Notes under the pieces: model-generated | Databases searched by the model: none | What the model was told of the DNA's origin: nothing | Seen by the model: the letters and a program-made list of their open reading frames with translations, nothing else | Program-made: the position numbers and the translations under genes | In this document: piece by piece, positions 44,924 through 53,640 of the stretch | Numbering within the stretch: position 1 is the first letter of the stretch | Layout: every line of letters starts with the position of its first letter | NCBI RefSeq assembly: GCF_004116265.1 | Contig: NZ_QOUX01000019.1 | Location: 1 to 58,987 of the forward strand | Direction: 5' to 3' | DNA length: 58,987 nt | Source of the DNA: Anaerobacillus alkaliphilus | GTDB taxonomy: Bacteria; Bacillota; Bacilli; Bacillales; Anaerobacillaceae

Positions 44924-44989
44924 ATTAGGTATGAACGGCTCAGAACTACCTAATGGGGAATTCCGGTTAGACTAGGCTTAGTCAGCCGG
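44924..44989 (+). promoter_or_regulatory. double-hairpin leader before rpoA
   Basis: First hairpin: ATTAGGTA (44924-44931) with TACCTAAT (44947-44954), a perfect 8-bp stem with a 15-base loop. Second: CCGGTT-A-GACTA (44963-44974) with TAGTCAGCCGG (44979-44989), 11 bp with one bulged A and loop GGCT. No T-run follows either. The 203-base rpsK-rpoA gap is unusual for this otherwise tightly packed run. Confidence 0.55.
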
Positions 44990-45020
44990 AGTTTCGACGT
45001 TTTGAAGGAGGGTTTGTTTA

Positions 45021-45965
45021 ATGATAGAAATTGAAAAACCAAAAATTGAGACGGTTGATATCAGCGCCGATGCTAAGTATGGAAAATTCGTTGTTGAGCC
45101 ACTTGAACGTGGTTACGGTACGACTCTAGGTAACTCTTTACGTCGTATTTTACTCTCTTCATTACCTGGTGCTGCTGTTACAGCAGTTCAAATTGATGGA
45201 GTCTTACACGAGTTTTCTACTATTGAAGGTGTCGTAGAAGATGTTACTTCAATCATCCTCAACTTGAAGCAACTTTCTCTTAAAATCTACTCTGATGAAG
45301 AAAAAACATTAGAAATAGATATCCAAGGGGAAGGCGTAGTTACTGCAGCAGATATTACACATGATAGTGATGTTGACATCTTAAACCCAGATTTGCATAT
45401 AGCAACTCTATCAAAAGGTGCACACTTACACATGCGTTTAACTGCTCGTCGTGGACGCGGATATGTTCCAGCTGATGGAAACAAGAAAGAAGACTTGCCG
45501 ATCGGTGTTATTCCAATTGATTCTATATATACTCCTGTCTCAAGAGTAAACTATCAAGTAGAAAATACTCGTGTTGGGCAAGTAACAAACTATGACAAAC
45601 TAACCCTTGATGTCTGGACAGATGGAAGCATTCGACCAGAAGAAGCTGTTTCTATTGGTGCGAAAATCTTAACAGAGCATTTAAACATTTTTGTCGGTCT
45701 TACTGATCAAGCACAAAATGCTGAAATTATGGTAGAAAAAGAAGAAGATCAGAAAGAGAAAGTTTTAGAGATGACTATCGAAGAGCTTGATCTGTCTGTT
45801 CGTTCTTATAACTGCTTAAAGCGTGCTGGTATTAATACTGTACAGGAATTAACTCACAAGAGTGAAGAAGATATGATGAAAGTTCGTAATCTTGGACGTA
45901 AATCATTAGAGGAAGTTCAAGAAAAACTTGGTGAGCTAGGACTAGGTCTTCGTAGAGAAGATTAA
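45021..45965 (+). CDS. rpoA: DNA-directed RNA polymerase subunit alpha
   Basis: The 314-aa alpha subunit: N-terminal dimerisation and assembly domain ([20 protein letters not shown]), a linker near 230, and the C-terminal domain that binds UP elements and activators ([19 protein letters not shown]). GAAGGAGGG precedes ATG 45021. Confidence 0.98.
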   Translation: MIEIEKPKIETVDISADAKYGKFVVEPLERGYGTTLGNSLRRILLSSLPGAAVTAVQIDGVLHEFSTIEGVVEDVTSIILNLKQLSLKIYSDEEKTLEIDIQGEGVVTAADITHDSDVDILNPDLHIATLSKGAHLHMRLTARRGRGYVPADGNKKEDLPIGVIPIDSIYTPVSRVNYQVENTRVGQVTNYDKLTLDVWTDGSIRPEEAVSIGAKILTEHLNIFVGLTDQAQNAEIMVEKEEDQKEKVLEMTIEELDLSVRSYNCLKRAGINTVQELTHKSEEDMMKVRNLGRKSLEEVQEKLGELGLGLRRED

Positions 45966-46096
45966 TCATAGTTTCTTAATAGATAGATAATCAGGACTAA
46001 CCTGAATTAGTAATAGATTTGATTACAACATGAATAGAAGAGTTACTAAAGAATGATATCTCTTCTTACTTCAAAACAAAAAGGAGGGAATCTCTA

Positions 46097-46459
46097 ATGG
46101 CATACGCAAAATTAGGCCGTGATAGCTCTGCTAGAAAGGCATTATTTCGTGATTTAGCAACTGACTTAATCATCAATGAAAGAATCGAAACTACGGAAGC
46201 AAAAGCAAAAGAGCTTCGTTCAATCGTTGAAAAAATGATTACTCTTGGAAAACGTGGCGATCTTCATGCTCGTCGTCAAGTTGCTTCTTTCGTTCGTCGT
46301 GAAGTAGCTGATCAAGAATCAGGTCAAGACGCAATCCAAAAGCTTTTCGCTGACATTGCTCCACGTTATGAAGAAAGACAAGGTGGATACACTCGTATTT
46401 TAAAACTTGGACCACGTCGTGGAGACGGGGCACCAATGGTAATTATCGAGTTAGTTTAA
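46097..46459 (+). CDS. rplQ: 50S ribosomal protein L17
   Basis: Large-subunit protein near the tunnel exit. The 120-aa protein starts [20 protein letters not shown] and ends with [14 protein letters not shown]. It is the last gene of the alpha group, 131 bases after rpoA, and is followed by a terminator. Confidence 0.96.
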   Translation: MAYAKLGRDSSARKALFRDLATDLIINERIETTEAKAKELRSIVEKMITLGKRGDLHARRQVASFVRREVADQESGQDAIQKLFADIAPRYEERQGGYTRILKLGPRRGDGAPMVIIELV

Positions 46460-46470
46460 TACATCTATGA

Positions 46471-46508
46471 AGGGCGAGACAAAGATTATTCTTTAGTCTG
46501 GCCTTTTT
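46471..46508 (+). terminator. rho-independent terminator after rplQ
   Basis: GGCGAGAC pairs with GTCTGGCC (one mismatch), further AAAGA/TCTTT pairing in the loop, followed by TTTTTAT. Confidence 0.8.
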
Positions 46509-46512
46509 ATTA

Positions 46513-46578
46513 TGTAGAATGTAGAATGTAGATTGGTTTATAAGCAAAGTGTACATTCTACATTTTACATTCCACATT
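46513..46578. repeat. intergenic hairpin with 7-bp repeats, copy D
   Basis: Left arm of 7-bp units (TAGAATG repeated) and a right arm of complementary units (ACATTCT, ACATTTT, ACATTCC, ACATT) around a centre containing TTTATAAGC. It lies between the rplQ terminator and ecfA1. Confidence 0.7.
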
Positions 46579-46596
46579 AAAAGTCGGTGATGAAAA

Positions 46597-47433
46597 TTGA
46601 GTGAAGAGATTATCAAAATTAATAGTTTATCCTTTAAATATAATGAGGATGAAGAAAACGTCTTGAATGATATTACCTTGTCAGTTACTAAAGGTAGTTG
46701 GGTTTCTATCGTTGGGCATAATGGGTCAGGTAAGTCTACATTGGCTAAATTCCTGATTGGATTATTAATTCCTTCTCAATCAAATACTGTTGTCATAGGC
46801 GGATATGATACTTTTGATGAAGAACTTATTTGGGAAGTAAGAAAAAAGGCTGGAATGGTTTTTCAAAATCCAGAAAATCAAATGGTTGCAACGACTGTAC
46901 GTGACGATATTGCCTTTGGCTTGGAGAATATCGGAATTGAACGTACAGAAATGTTAGATAGAATTGAATGGTCATTAAAAAAAGTGAAAATGGAACAGTA
47001 CGTTGACCACGAGCCACACAGACTCTCAGGTGGACAAAAACAACGAGTTGCTATTGCGGGTATCATTGCAATGCACCCATCAGTTTTAATTCTTGATGAA
47101 GCTACTTCAATGTTGGATCCTATGGGGAGACAGGAAGTATTGGAAACAGTGCGAATGCTAAACAAAGATGAAGGAATGACCATTATTAATATTACACATG
47201 ATTTAGAGGAAACTATTTTCTCTGACCAGATTGTTGTAATGAATCGTGGAAAAATATATGCCAAAGGGCTACCGGAACAGGTGTTTCAGGAAAAAGATCG
47301 TTTAGTGGAATCTGGTTTAGAACTACCATTTTCATTGGATGTTCAAACTAGATTAGTTGATAAGGGTATCGGACTTACGAAACTATGTTTAACTAAGGAA
47401 GGTTTGGTTAATGAACTATGGAAATTAAAATAA
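46597..47433 (+). CDS. ecfA1: energy-coupling factor transporter ATPase EcfA1
   Basis: One of two ATPases that power ECF vitamin/metal uptake systems. The 278-aa protein has Walker A GHNGSGKST at 40-48, the Q-loop, the signature LSGGQKQRVAIAG and Walker B VLILDEATSML. The start is TTG 46597. It overlaps ecfA2 by 16 bases. No substrate-binding S component is nearby, so this is the shared (group II) module. Confidence 0.96.
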   Translation: MSEEIIKINSLSFKYNEDEENVLNDITLSVTKGSWVSIVGHNGSGKSTLAKFLIGLLIPSQSNTVVIGGYDTFDEELIWEVRKKAGMVFQNPENQMVATTVRDDIAFGLENIGIERTEMLDRIEWSLKKVKMEQYVDHEPHRLSGGQKQRVAIAGIIAMHPSVLILDEATSMLDPMGRQEVLETVRMLNKDEGMTIINITHDLEETIFSDQIVVMNRGKIYAKGLPEQVFQEKDRLVESGLELPFSLDVQTRLVDKGIGLTKLCLTKEGLVNELWKLK

Positions 47434-48284
47434 CGAATCTTTCCCATGTTTATATGCCGAAAACACCTTTTGAACATCAAGCACTAACAAATATTAATTT
47501 ACATATTACGTCTGGCATGTTTGTTGCGTTCATTGGACATACAGGCTCAGGGAAGTCTACCATCGTTCAACACATAAATGGACTATTAAAGCCTACTTCT
47601 GGAGTAGTGCAAATTGGAGATACAGTAATCGAAGCTTCAAAAAAGAATAAGAAATTAAAAGAGTTACGAAGAGCTGTAGGGATGGTTTTTCAATATCCAG
47701 AACATCAGTTATTTGATGAGACAGTTGAAAAAGACATTGCCTTTGGGCCGATGAATTTTGGCTTTACAAGAGAAGAGGCTTATCAAAAAGCAAAAGAAGT
47801 ACTGCCCTTAGTAGACTTAACTGAAGATATTCTCCAAAAGTCACCTTTTGATTTGAGTGGAGGGCAAAAACGGCGTGTGGCTATTGCAGGAGTATTAGCT
47901 AGTAAGCCACGTGTTCTAATTCTAGATGAGCCTACCGCAGGACTGGACCCAGTTGGTAGAAAGAAGATGATGGAGTTATTCCTATCAATCCATCAACAAG
48001 AAAAGCTTACTACGATATTAGTGACTCATAATATGGAGTTTGCTGCTATGTACGCGGATTTAGTGGTTGTTATGGATAAGGGCCAAGTCTTAAGGCAAGG
48101 GACACCAGAGGAAGTATTTAAGTCACTTCACGAATTGCAAGAGATTGGTTTAGATGTACCTGAAACTGTTCAACTTGCTCGTTTGCTTGAAGAACGTTTT
48201 AAATCAAAATTACCTCAAAATTTATTTACGAAGGACAAGCTTGTAGAAGCGATTGTTCCTTTAGTAAATAAGGAGGTGGATTAA
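47418..48284 (+). CDS. ecfA2: energy-coupling factor transporter ATPase EcfA2
   Basis: Partner ATPase of EcfA1. The 288-aa protein has Walker A GHTGSGKST at 40-48, LSGGQKRRVAIAG and Walker B VLILDEPTAGLDP. It forms a heterodimer that binds EcfT. It ends with TAATG overlapping ecfT by one base. Confidence 0.96.
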   Translation: MEIKITNLSHVYMPKTPFEHQALTNINLHITSGMFVAFIGHTGSGKSTIVQHINGLLKPTSGVVQIGDTVIEASKKNKKLKELRRAVGMVFQYPEHQLFDETVEKDIAFGPMNFGFTREEAYQKAKEVLPLVDLTEDILQKSPFDLSGGQKRRVAIAGVLASKPRVLILDEPTAGLDPVGRKKMMELFLSIHQQEKLTTILVTHNMEFAAMYADLVVVMDKGQVLRQGTPEEVFKSLHELQEIGLDVPETVQLARLLEERFKSKLPQNLFTKDKLVEAIVPLVNKEVD

Positions 48285-49081
48285 TGCTTCAAAATATAAT
48301 TATCGGCCAATATGTAGCTGGAAACTCTATTATTCACCAACTAGATGCTAGATCGAAACTTACCGCAACATTTCTGTTTGTGATGATTGTCTTTTTAGCA
48401 AATAATTGGCTTACCTACACTATTTTGTTTTTGACGATCCTATTTACCATAATCATTTCAAAAGTGTCTCCGAGGTACATTTATAGAGGAATGAAGCCTA
48501 TCTTCTTTTTAGTCTTTCTGATGTTCATTCTTCATGGGATTATGACAAAAGAAGGTGAATTACTTTTTACACTAGGTTGGATTGAAATATATATGGGCGG
48601 TATTATCCAAGGGTTATTTATTGCGTTACGGCTGTTACTTCTAATTATGATGACAACCTTGTTAACCTTGACCACAGCACCAATCCAACTGACAGATGGT
48701 TTGGAAAGCATATTTGGCCCGTTTCGTAAATGGAACGTACCCGTTCATGAGTTAGCTCTTATGATGTCTATTTCCTTACGATTCATTCCTACACTTCTTC
48801 AAGAGACAGAAAAAATTATGAAGGCACAGATGGCAAGAGGTGTTGATTTTTCTGGAGGCTCAATTACTGGGAGAGTAAAAGCTATCATTCCTCTTTTAGT
48901 TCCATTATTCATTCAATCGTTTCGTCGCGCTGAAGATCTTGCAACTGCGATGGAAGCACGTTGTTATCGAGGGGGTGTAGGCCGAACTAGATTAAGAGAG
49001 CTTGAGTGGAAAACAAAGGACACTGTTACAGTAGGATTAATTTTAATCTTAGGTATGATCTTAGTTTTAGTAAGGTCATAA
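48284..49081 (+). CDS. ecfT: energy-coupling factor transporter transmembrane protein EcfT
   Basis: Membrane scaffold that joins the ATPases to interchangeable S components. The 265-aa protein has about five to six hydrophobic segments and the two conserved Ala-Arg motifs on coupling helices (AQMARGVDF near 186 and AMEARCYRGG near 226). It is translationally coupled to ecfA2. Confidence 0.95.
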   Translation: MLQNIIIGQYVAGNSIIHQLDARSKLTATFLFVMIVFLANNWLTYTILFLTILFTIIISKVSPRYIYRGMKPIFFLVFLMFILHGIMTKEGELLFTLGWIEIYMGGIIQGLFIALRLLLLIMMTTLLTLTTAPIQLTDGLESIFGPFRKWNVPVHELALMMSISLRFIPTLLQETEKIMKAQMARGVDFSGGSITGRVKAIIPLLVPLFIQSFRRAEDLATAMEARCYRGGVGRTRLRELEWKTKDTVTVGLILILGMILVLVRS

Positions 49082-49105
49082 TAGTATATAAGGAAAATAG
49101 AGGTT

Positions 49106-49858
49106 GTGTATCTGTTGAAACGTATAAAATGCAAGGTTGCGTATGATGGAACATTTTTTAATGGATTTCAAATCCAACCAAAAGGAAGGACTATTCAAGC
49201 TGAGATAGAAAAGGGTTTGCAAAAGCTGCATAAGGGTACTCAAGTCAAAATTTATGCTTCAGGAAGAACGGATACGTTTGTTCACGCTAAGGGTCAGGTC
49301 TTTCATTTTGATACATTGATGGACATTCCGCTAGAGCGTTGGCATAATGCCATACAAACTGTCTTACCTTCCGATATTGAAGTGTTGGAAGTTAATGAAG
49401 TGAGCATTGAGTTTCACTCAAGATTTGATGTGGTGAGCAAGGAATACCGCTATTTTGTACAGCGTGGTAGAAGGATGGATGTTTTTCGAAGACATTATCG
49501 ATATTTTTATCCGTACCAATTGTCAATCGAAAACATGGTCCAAGCCTCCAATCAGTTAATAGGTACCCATGACTTTACCTCTTTTTGTTCTGCCAAAACA
49601 GACAAAGAAGATAAAGTGAGAACAATTTATTCAATCGAAATCATCGAAAAAGAAGATGAGCTTGAGTTTCGGTTTGTTGGCGATGGTTTTCTTCGTAACA
49701 TGGTTAGAATTCTTGTAGGAACTTTACTAGAAGTTGGCAGAGGCAGGCGTCAACCAGAGGAAATTTTGAATGTCTTAGATAGCAAGGATCGTGAACGAGC
49801 AGGACATACAGCACCTGGGCACGGCCTCTTCTTGTGGGAAGTAAATTATGACAACTGA
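49106..49858 (+). CDS. truA: tRNA pseudouridine(38-40) synthase TruA
   Basis: Makes pseudouridine in the anticodon arm. The protein is about 250 aa with the catalytic Asp in SGRTDTFVHAKGQ; the family normally has Gly after the residue following that Asp (GRTDxGVH), but Phe is found here. The C-terminal GDGFLRNMVRILVGTL motif is normal. The start is uncertain: GTG 49106 (used) or TTG 49115, which is 11 bases after AGAGG. It follows the ecf genes as in other bacilli. Confidence 0.93.
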   Translation: MYLLKRIKCKVAYDGTFFNGFQIQPKGRTIQAEIEKGLQKLHKGTQVKIYASGRTDTFVHAKGQVFHFDTLMDIPLERWHNAIQTVLPSDIEVLEVNEVSIEFHSRFDVVSKEYRYFVQRGRRMDVFRRHYRYFYPYQLSIENMVQASNQLIGTHDFTSFCSAKTDKEDKVRTIYSIEIIEKEDELEFRFVGDGFLRNMVRILVGTLLEVGRGRRQPEEILNVLDSKDRERAGHTAPGHGLFLWEVNYDN

Positions 49859-49878
49859 TCCTAGTGTGACATTTTCTG

Positions 49879-49907
49879 TTGACATTGGTCGTTGAATAAT
49901 ATATGAT
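49879..49907 (+). promoter_or_regulatory. sigma-A promoter for rplM-rpsI
   Basis: TTGACA (49879-49884), 17-base spacer, TATGAT (49902-49907). It lies just after truA and gives the two ribosomal genes their own start. Confidence 0.8.
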
Positions 49908-49914
49908 GATCTAT

Positions 49915-50015
49915 GGTATTTCAAAAACCCACTAGCCCCGGGTTTGCGAATGTTACTTTAGACACGTAGTTTTAAACTATTTTAATTAAAAAATTAAGAA
50001 TGCGATAAGCTTTAG
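49915..50015 (+). promoter_or_regulatory. rplM (L13) mRNA leader
   Basis: AAACCC (49925-49930) pairs with GGGTTT (49940-49945) around ACTAGCCCC, followed by a conserved-looking TGTTACTTTAGACAC stretch. This resembles the described Firmicute L13 leader as I remember it; a covariance-model search would decide. Confidence 0.55.
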
Positions 50016-50028
50016 GAGGGAAAAAAGC

Positions 50029-50466
50029 ATGCGTACGACATATATGGCAAAGCCAAACGAAGTTGAACGTAAATGGTATGTTATCGACGCTGAAGGTCAA
50101 ACTTTAGGTCGTTTAGCTAGTGAAGTAGCCTCTATCCTTCGTGGTAAAAATAAACCAACGTTTACACCACATGTGGATACAGGAGATTTCGTAATTGTAA
50201 TTAATGCTGAAAAAATTCATTTAACTGGTAAGAAGTTAACGGACAAGATTTACTACCGTCACTCTAACCACCCAGGTGGATTAAAGCAAAGAACTGCGCT
50301 TGAAATGCGCACAAACTACCCAACTCGAATGATCGAGTTAGCGGTTAAAGGTATGCTTCCTAAAAACACTTTAGGACGTAAGCAAGGTATGAAATTACAT
50401 GTTTATGCTGGTAGTGAACATCCACACCAAGCTCAAAAACCAGAAGTTTTAGAACTTCGCGGTTAA
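50029..50466 (+). CDS. rplM: 50S ribosomal protein L13
   Basis: Early-assembly large-subunit protein. The 145-aa protein contains [19 protein letters not shown] and [16 protein letters not shown], the family signatures. TAGGAGGG precedes ATG 50029. rpsI follows 19 bases later. Confidence 0.97.
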   Translation: MRTTYMAKPNEVERKWYVIDAEGQTLGRLASEVASILRGKNKPTFTPHVDTGDFVIVINAEKIHLTGKKLTDKIYYRHSNHPGGLKQRTALEMRTNYPTRMIELAVKGMLPKNTLGRKQGMKLHVYAGSEHPHQAQKPEVLELRG

Positions 50467-50485
50467 TATATAAGGAGGGTTTTCA

Positions 50486-50878
50486 TTGGCACAAGTACAA
50501 TATTACGGTACTGGTCGTCGTAAGCACTCTGTTGCACGTGTACGTTTAGTTCCTGGTGAAGGACGTATCGTGATCAACGGTCGCGAATTAGACGAGTATT
50601 TCGGATTAGAAACTTTAAAGCTTATTGTTAAGCAACCACTTGTAGAAACAGAAACAGAAGGTAAATATGATGTATTAGTAAACGTTAGCGGTGGTGGATA
50701 CACTGGACAAGCGGGAGCTATTCGTCATGGAGTATCTCGTGCTCTTCTTGGAGCAGACCCAGAATTCCGTGCTGGATTAAAGCGCGCTGGATTCTTAACT
50801 CGTGATGCACGTATGAAAGAACGTAAAAAATACGGTCTTAAAGCAGCACGTCGTGCACCTCAGTTCTCAAAACGTTAA
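50486..50878 (+). CDS. rpsI: 30S ribosomal protein S9
   Basis: Head protein whose C-terminal tail (RRAPQFSKR) reaches P-site tRNA. The 130-aa protein starts [20 protein letters not shown]. The start is TTG 50486 behind AAGGAGGG. Confidence 0.97.
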   Translation: MAQVQYYGTGRRKHSVARVRLVPGEGRIVINGRELDEYFGLETLKLIVKQPLVETETEGKYDVLVNVSGGGYTGQAGAIRHGVSRALLGADPEFRAGLKRAGFLTRDARMKERKKYGLKAARRAPQFSKR

Positions 50879-50892
50879 TATTGCGTTTGGAA

Positions 50893-50927
50893 GGCTCTCA
50901 AAGCTTTATGCTTTGGGGGTCTTTTTT
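50893..50927 (+). terminator. rho-independent terminator after rpsI
   Basis: GGCTCTCAAAGC pairs with GCTTTGGGGGTC (several G-U pairs), loop TTTAT, followed by a T-run. Confidence 0.85.
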
Positions 50928-51032
50928 ACATTATAGGAAAGTTTAAAGGTTAGAAAAGATGCCCGTTGAACCTTGTGCAATACCTATTACATAAATTTTA
51001 AAAACAACAATTTATGAGAAAAGAGCCTATTC

Positions 51033-51075
51033 AAAAAAACATCCCAAACTGTTCTAAGTTTTGGAATGTTTTTTT
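51033..51075 (-). terminator. terminator of the minus-strand YsnF/AvaK gene, bidirectional
   Basis: CATCCCAAACT pairs imperfectly with AAGTTTTGGAATG. An A-run stands before and a T-run after the hairpin, so it can work on both strands. Confidence 0.65.
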
Positions 51076-51080
51076 AGTTA

Positions 51081-51581
51081 CTATTTAGTTTCTTCCGTGA
51101 CATCTACATCTCCTTTAACTTCAACAGAGGGTACTTCTTTTTTTAATTTTTTGGTTATTTCTTCAATATGCTCAATTTGCTTTTTGGTAACAGAAACGTC
51201 TGCTAGTTGTACGGGGTGTTTACTAATTTCTATCTCTTCTTCCTTGAGAGGAATGCGAAACTCTTCTTCACTTCCTGCCTCAATAACCATCTCTTCACGC
51301 TTGATAGGGACTGTAATAGTTTTTAGATCCTCAACGACTTCTTTTCGGATTTTGACTTCTCCTATTTTGACTCTCTCTTTTTTAATATCCAGCTGTTCTT
51401 CTTTTAGCTCAAGAGTATGTTTATTTTTAATGTCATTTGTTTGAAGGGTATTCTTGTTTAGTTGCCTTGAAAAAAGGCCTTTTATAAAAGCTCCACGACG
51501 AATAGTTATTACAACAGGGATTACTGTAACAAGGCCGATTATGGATCCGATAATAGCCCCTATAATTATATAATTTTCCAT
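51081..51581 (-). CDS. membrane-anchored YsnF/AvaK-domain (DUF2382) protein
   Basis: A 166-aa protein with one N-terminal membrane span (about 4-28, IIIGAIIGSIIGLVTVIPVV) and then an acidic/basic alternating domain of DUF2382 type: LKEEQLDIKKERVKIGEV, IPLKEEEIEISKHPVQLADV. This domain is found in stress-related proteins such as B. subtilis YsnF; no molecular role is known. GGAGG precedes the ATG. It lies next to a second member of the family, suggesting duplication. Confidence 0.85.
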   Translation of the reverse strand: MENYIIIGAIIGSIIGLVTVIPVVITIRRGAFIKGLFSRQLNKNTLQTNDIKNKHTLELKEEQLDIKKERVKIGEVKIRKEVVEDLKTITVPIKREEMVIEAGSEEEFRIPLKEEEIEISKHPVQLADVSVTKKQIEHIEEITKKLKKEVPSVEVKGDVDVTEETK

Positions 51582-51613
51582 AATACCTCCGGGAAATATT
51601 TTATTAATGTATC

Positions 51614-51637
51614 AAAAACCCCTACGCAAAGTAGGGG
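51614..51637 (-). terminator. terminator after the second YsnF/AvaK gene
   Basis: On the minus strand CCCCTAC and GTAGGGG form a 7-bp stem with a 5-base loop followed by TTTTTG. Confidence 0.85.
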
Positions 51638-51646
51638 CTAAATTAA

Positions 51647-52111
51647 TTAGTCCTTATTTAGGACATCTGCGTTACCTTCTGTTTCAACATCTGCTACTTC
51701 CTTATGAAGGATATCACGAACTTGCTCTGTTTCTTGAACAGATCGTTTATGAGCAGAAATTTCACCGGTAACAACTGTGTGCTTATCAACATCCACTCGT
51801 TCCGCAGTAACCGGAATATGAATTGTTTCCTCTCCGTTAATGGGCTCATCAGTTGGAGTCCTGTCAAAAGTTTTCTTTTCAATAACGACTTGATCATGTG
51901 AAACAGGAACGTTAACGACTTTTTCTTCTTCAATAATATCTTTGTGAAGAACAACGTCACCAGTTTCTACTCGATACTTATCGATATCGAGTTCCTCTTC
52001 GCGAAGATCCATATGCGCTTCTTCTCGAGCGAATTCTGTATCTGTAACTCGATCTACTTCACGTACCTTTTTTCGATTATCTTCTTCGTTGAATAAGTCA
52101 AAAAAGCCCAT
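51647..52111 (-). CDS. YsnF/AvaK-domain (DUF2382) protein, soluble
   Basis: A 154-aa protein without a membrane span. It begins MGFFDLFNEEDNRKK and then has two related strand-rich repeats: LREEELDIDKYRVETGDVVL and VTAERVDVDKHTVVTGEISA, each followed by a helical-looking linker. This is the DUF2382 layout. AGGAGGT precedes the ATG. Homologs respond to general stress in some bacilli; its role here is inferred only. Confidence 0.87.
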   Translation of the reverse strand: MGFFDLFNEEDNRKKVREVDRVTDTEFAREEAHMDLREEELDIDKYRVETGDVVLHKDIIEEEKVVNVPVSHDQVVIEKKTFDRTPTDEPINGEETIHIPVTAERVDVDKHTVVTGEISAHKRSVQETEQVRDILHKEVADVETEGNADVLNKD

Positions 52112-52225
52112 AATGGAAAACCTCCTAGGGAGTGAATTTTTGATCAGCTTACCTTAATTAATTTATCCTTTTACTAAGTCGCTATACTTGGGAAAATTTA
52201 CTTTGTAGGTTTGAAAAAGTAGACC

Positions 52226-52257
52226 AAAAAAGACTGACTCTCTATAAGAGTCAGTCT
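52226..52257 (-). terminator. terminator after the SASP gene
   Basis: Perfect 10-bp stem AGACTGACTC/GAGTCAGTCT with a 7-base loop; on the minus strand it is followed by TTTTTT. Confidence 0.9.
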
Positions 52258-52293
52258 AACGAGTTGTTTTAAGAGGTGTAGGTAGGGCTAATT

Positions 52294-52485
52294 TTAAGAA
52301 AGTTGCTGTTGAGCCATTTGCACTAATCTTTTAGTGATTTCGCCACCTACAGATCCGTTAGCACGAGAAGTAGTGTCTGCTCCTAAATTCACACCGAATT
52401 CTGAAGCAATCTCATATTTCATTTGATCAAGTGCTTGTTGCACTCCTGGTACTAGAAGTTGGTTAGAGTTATTGTTTTGTGCCAT
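52294..52485 (-). CDS. small acid-soluble spore protein, alpha/beta type
   Basis: 63-aa protein that coats spore DNA and protects it from UV and heat. It contains the GPR protease site EIASEFGV and the DNA-binding signature [20 protein letters not shown]. It is rich in Gln and Asn at both ends. GGAGGAG precedes the ATG. A sigma-G promoter lies upstream, consistent with forespore expression. Alpha/beta SASPs are multigene, so no specific letter is given. Confidence 0.95.
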   Translation of the reverse strand: MAQNNNSNQLLVPGVQQALDQMKYEIASEFGVNLGADTTSRANGSVGGEITKRLVQMAQQQLS

Positions 52486-52519
52486 GTTTCTAATCTCCTC
52501 CTTTGTTTTTATTCCTTTA

Positions 52520-52549
52520 TATCATGTCTTCTTTTCGTTAGAACTATGT
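52520..52549 (-). promoter_or_regulatory. sigma-G promoter of the SASP gene
   Basis: On the minus strand the -35 box ACATA (52545-52549) and -10 box CATGATA (52520-52526) are 18 bases apart, matching the sigma-G pattern (GHATR and CATnnTA) but for one base. Confidence 0.65.
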
Positions 52550-52612
52550 AAAAAAATTTAATGTAAAAAATTCCATTAAAATATCGCAAACGAGTTGCGA
52601 ATTAAGTACACT

Positions 52613-52641
52613 TTGAATTTTGTTTCGTTGAATTATATTAT
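52613..52641 (+). promoter_or_regulatory. candidate sigma-A promoter for the YbaJ-type gene
   Basis: TTGAAT (52613-52618), 17-base spacer, TATTAT (52636-52641), about 40 bases before the start codon. Confidence 0.5.
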
Positions 52642-52679
52642 AGTAAGATATACGTAACAATGTGTTTGGAGGATATAGA

Positions 52680-53468
52680 ATGGACGTTAATCAAAATAAC
52701 TTAAAAGCTTGGAATACAGGCGTATATCAAGCTTGGCATAACCGCTTTGGAACACCTGAAGAGGCAGCAAAAAAGATTATTGAAAATCCAGAAAAAAGAA
52801 TTGGTTCTGCTCTTGATTTTATGGGTGGTACTGTAGAAGGAAAGAAAGTGATTAACCTACTAGGTTCAAACGGTAACAAAGCAGTAGCCCTTTCAGTACT
52901 AGGTGCGAATGTAACTGTAGTTGATTTTTCAATAGAGAACGAACAGTACGCTAATCAACTAGCATTGCACGCAGGTGTATCATTACGATATATTGTCTCA
53001 GATGTTCTAAAGTTACCTATGGAAGAGCTAACAGGGGATTATGATATTGTATTCATGGAATTTGGTATTCTCCATTACTTTAAAGACTTACACCCACTTT
53101 TTCAACTCGTTGAAAAATTATTAGGAACAAATGGGCGATTAATCTTACAGGATTTCCACCCTGTATCAACAAAATTAATATCATCTAAAGGTACCACAGC
53201 AAAAATTAGAAAGCATAAGGTAACCGGAGATTACTTTACTACGGACTTAGAAGAAAAGGAGGTTTCGCATTCTAAATTCTTAGACGGGGATAAAGATCCA
53301 GTAGTCCATAAAGTATATTTGAGGAATTGGACTCTAGGTGAAATCATTACAGCTATTGCTGATGAAAATTTATTTATCAAAACCTTAGAAGAACTTCCTA
53401 ACCAATCTTCGGATGTGTTTGATAAAGGTATTCCTAAAACATTTACAATAGTAGCTGAAAAAAGGTAA
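52680..53468 (+). CDS. class I SAM-dependent methyltransferase (YbaJ type)
   Basis: A 262-aa protein with a Rossmann methyltransferase fold. The SAM-binding motif I is divergent (VINLLGSNGNKAVAL near 63-77), followed by an acidic strand end VTVVDFS near 85-91 and a motif IV-like DIVFMEFG. The substrate is unknown. ATG 52680 follows TTGGAGGATATAG. The order methyltransferase-DUF2521-cwlD-salA matches ybaJ-ybaK-cwlD-salA in B. subtilis. Confidence 0.88.
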   Translation: MDVNQNNLKAWNTGVYQAWHNRFGTPEEAAKKIIENPEKRIGSALDFMGGTVEGKKVINLLGSNGNKAVALSVLGANVTVVDFSIENEQYANQLALHAGVSLRYIVSDVLKLPMEELTGDYDIVFMEFGILHYFKDLHPLFQLVEKLLGTNGRLILQDFHPVSTKLISSKGTTAKIRKHKVTGDYFTTDLEEKEVSHSKFLDGDKDPVVHKVYLRNWTLGEIITAIADENLFIKTLEELPNQSSDVFDKGIPKTFTIVAEKR

Positions 53469-53640
53469 ACGAAAGGAATTTCCGTTGTTTTTGTTTTAGA
53501 TTTGCGTACATCTTATCTAGTTCAAATTTATACTAACAATATAAACTGTTATATACTTTTTTTCCCTATAAAGTTGCAATTTCCATAGCATTAACCCTTC
53601 CTTCTTGAATGAAACTAACAACAAAAAGGAGGGGACAAAC

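Noticed and set aside
51061-51444. Plus-strand frame of 127 codons opposite the YsnF/AvaK gene
   Set aside because: Ser/Ile-rich shadow of the real minus-strand gene; it starts inside a terminator.
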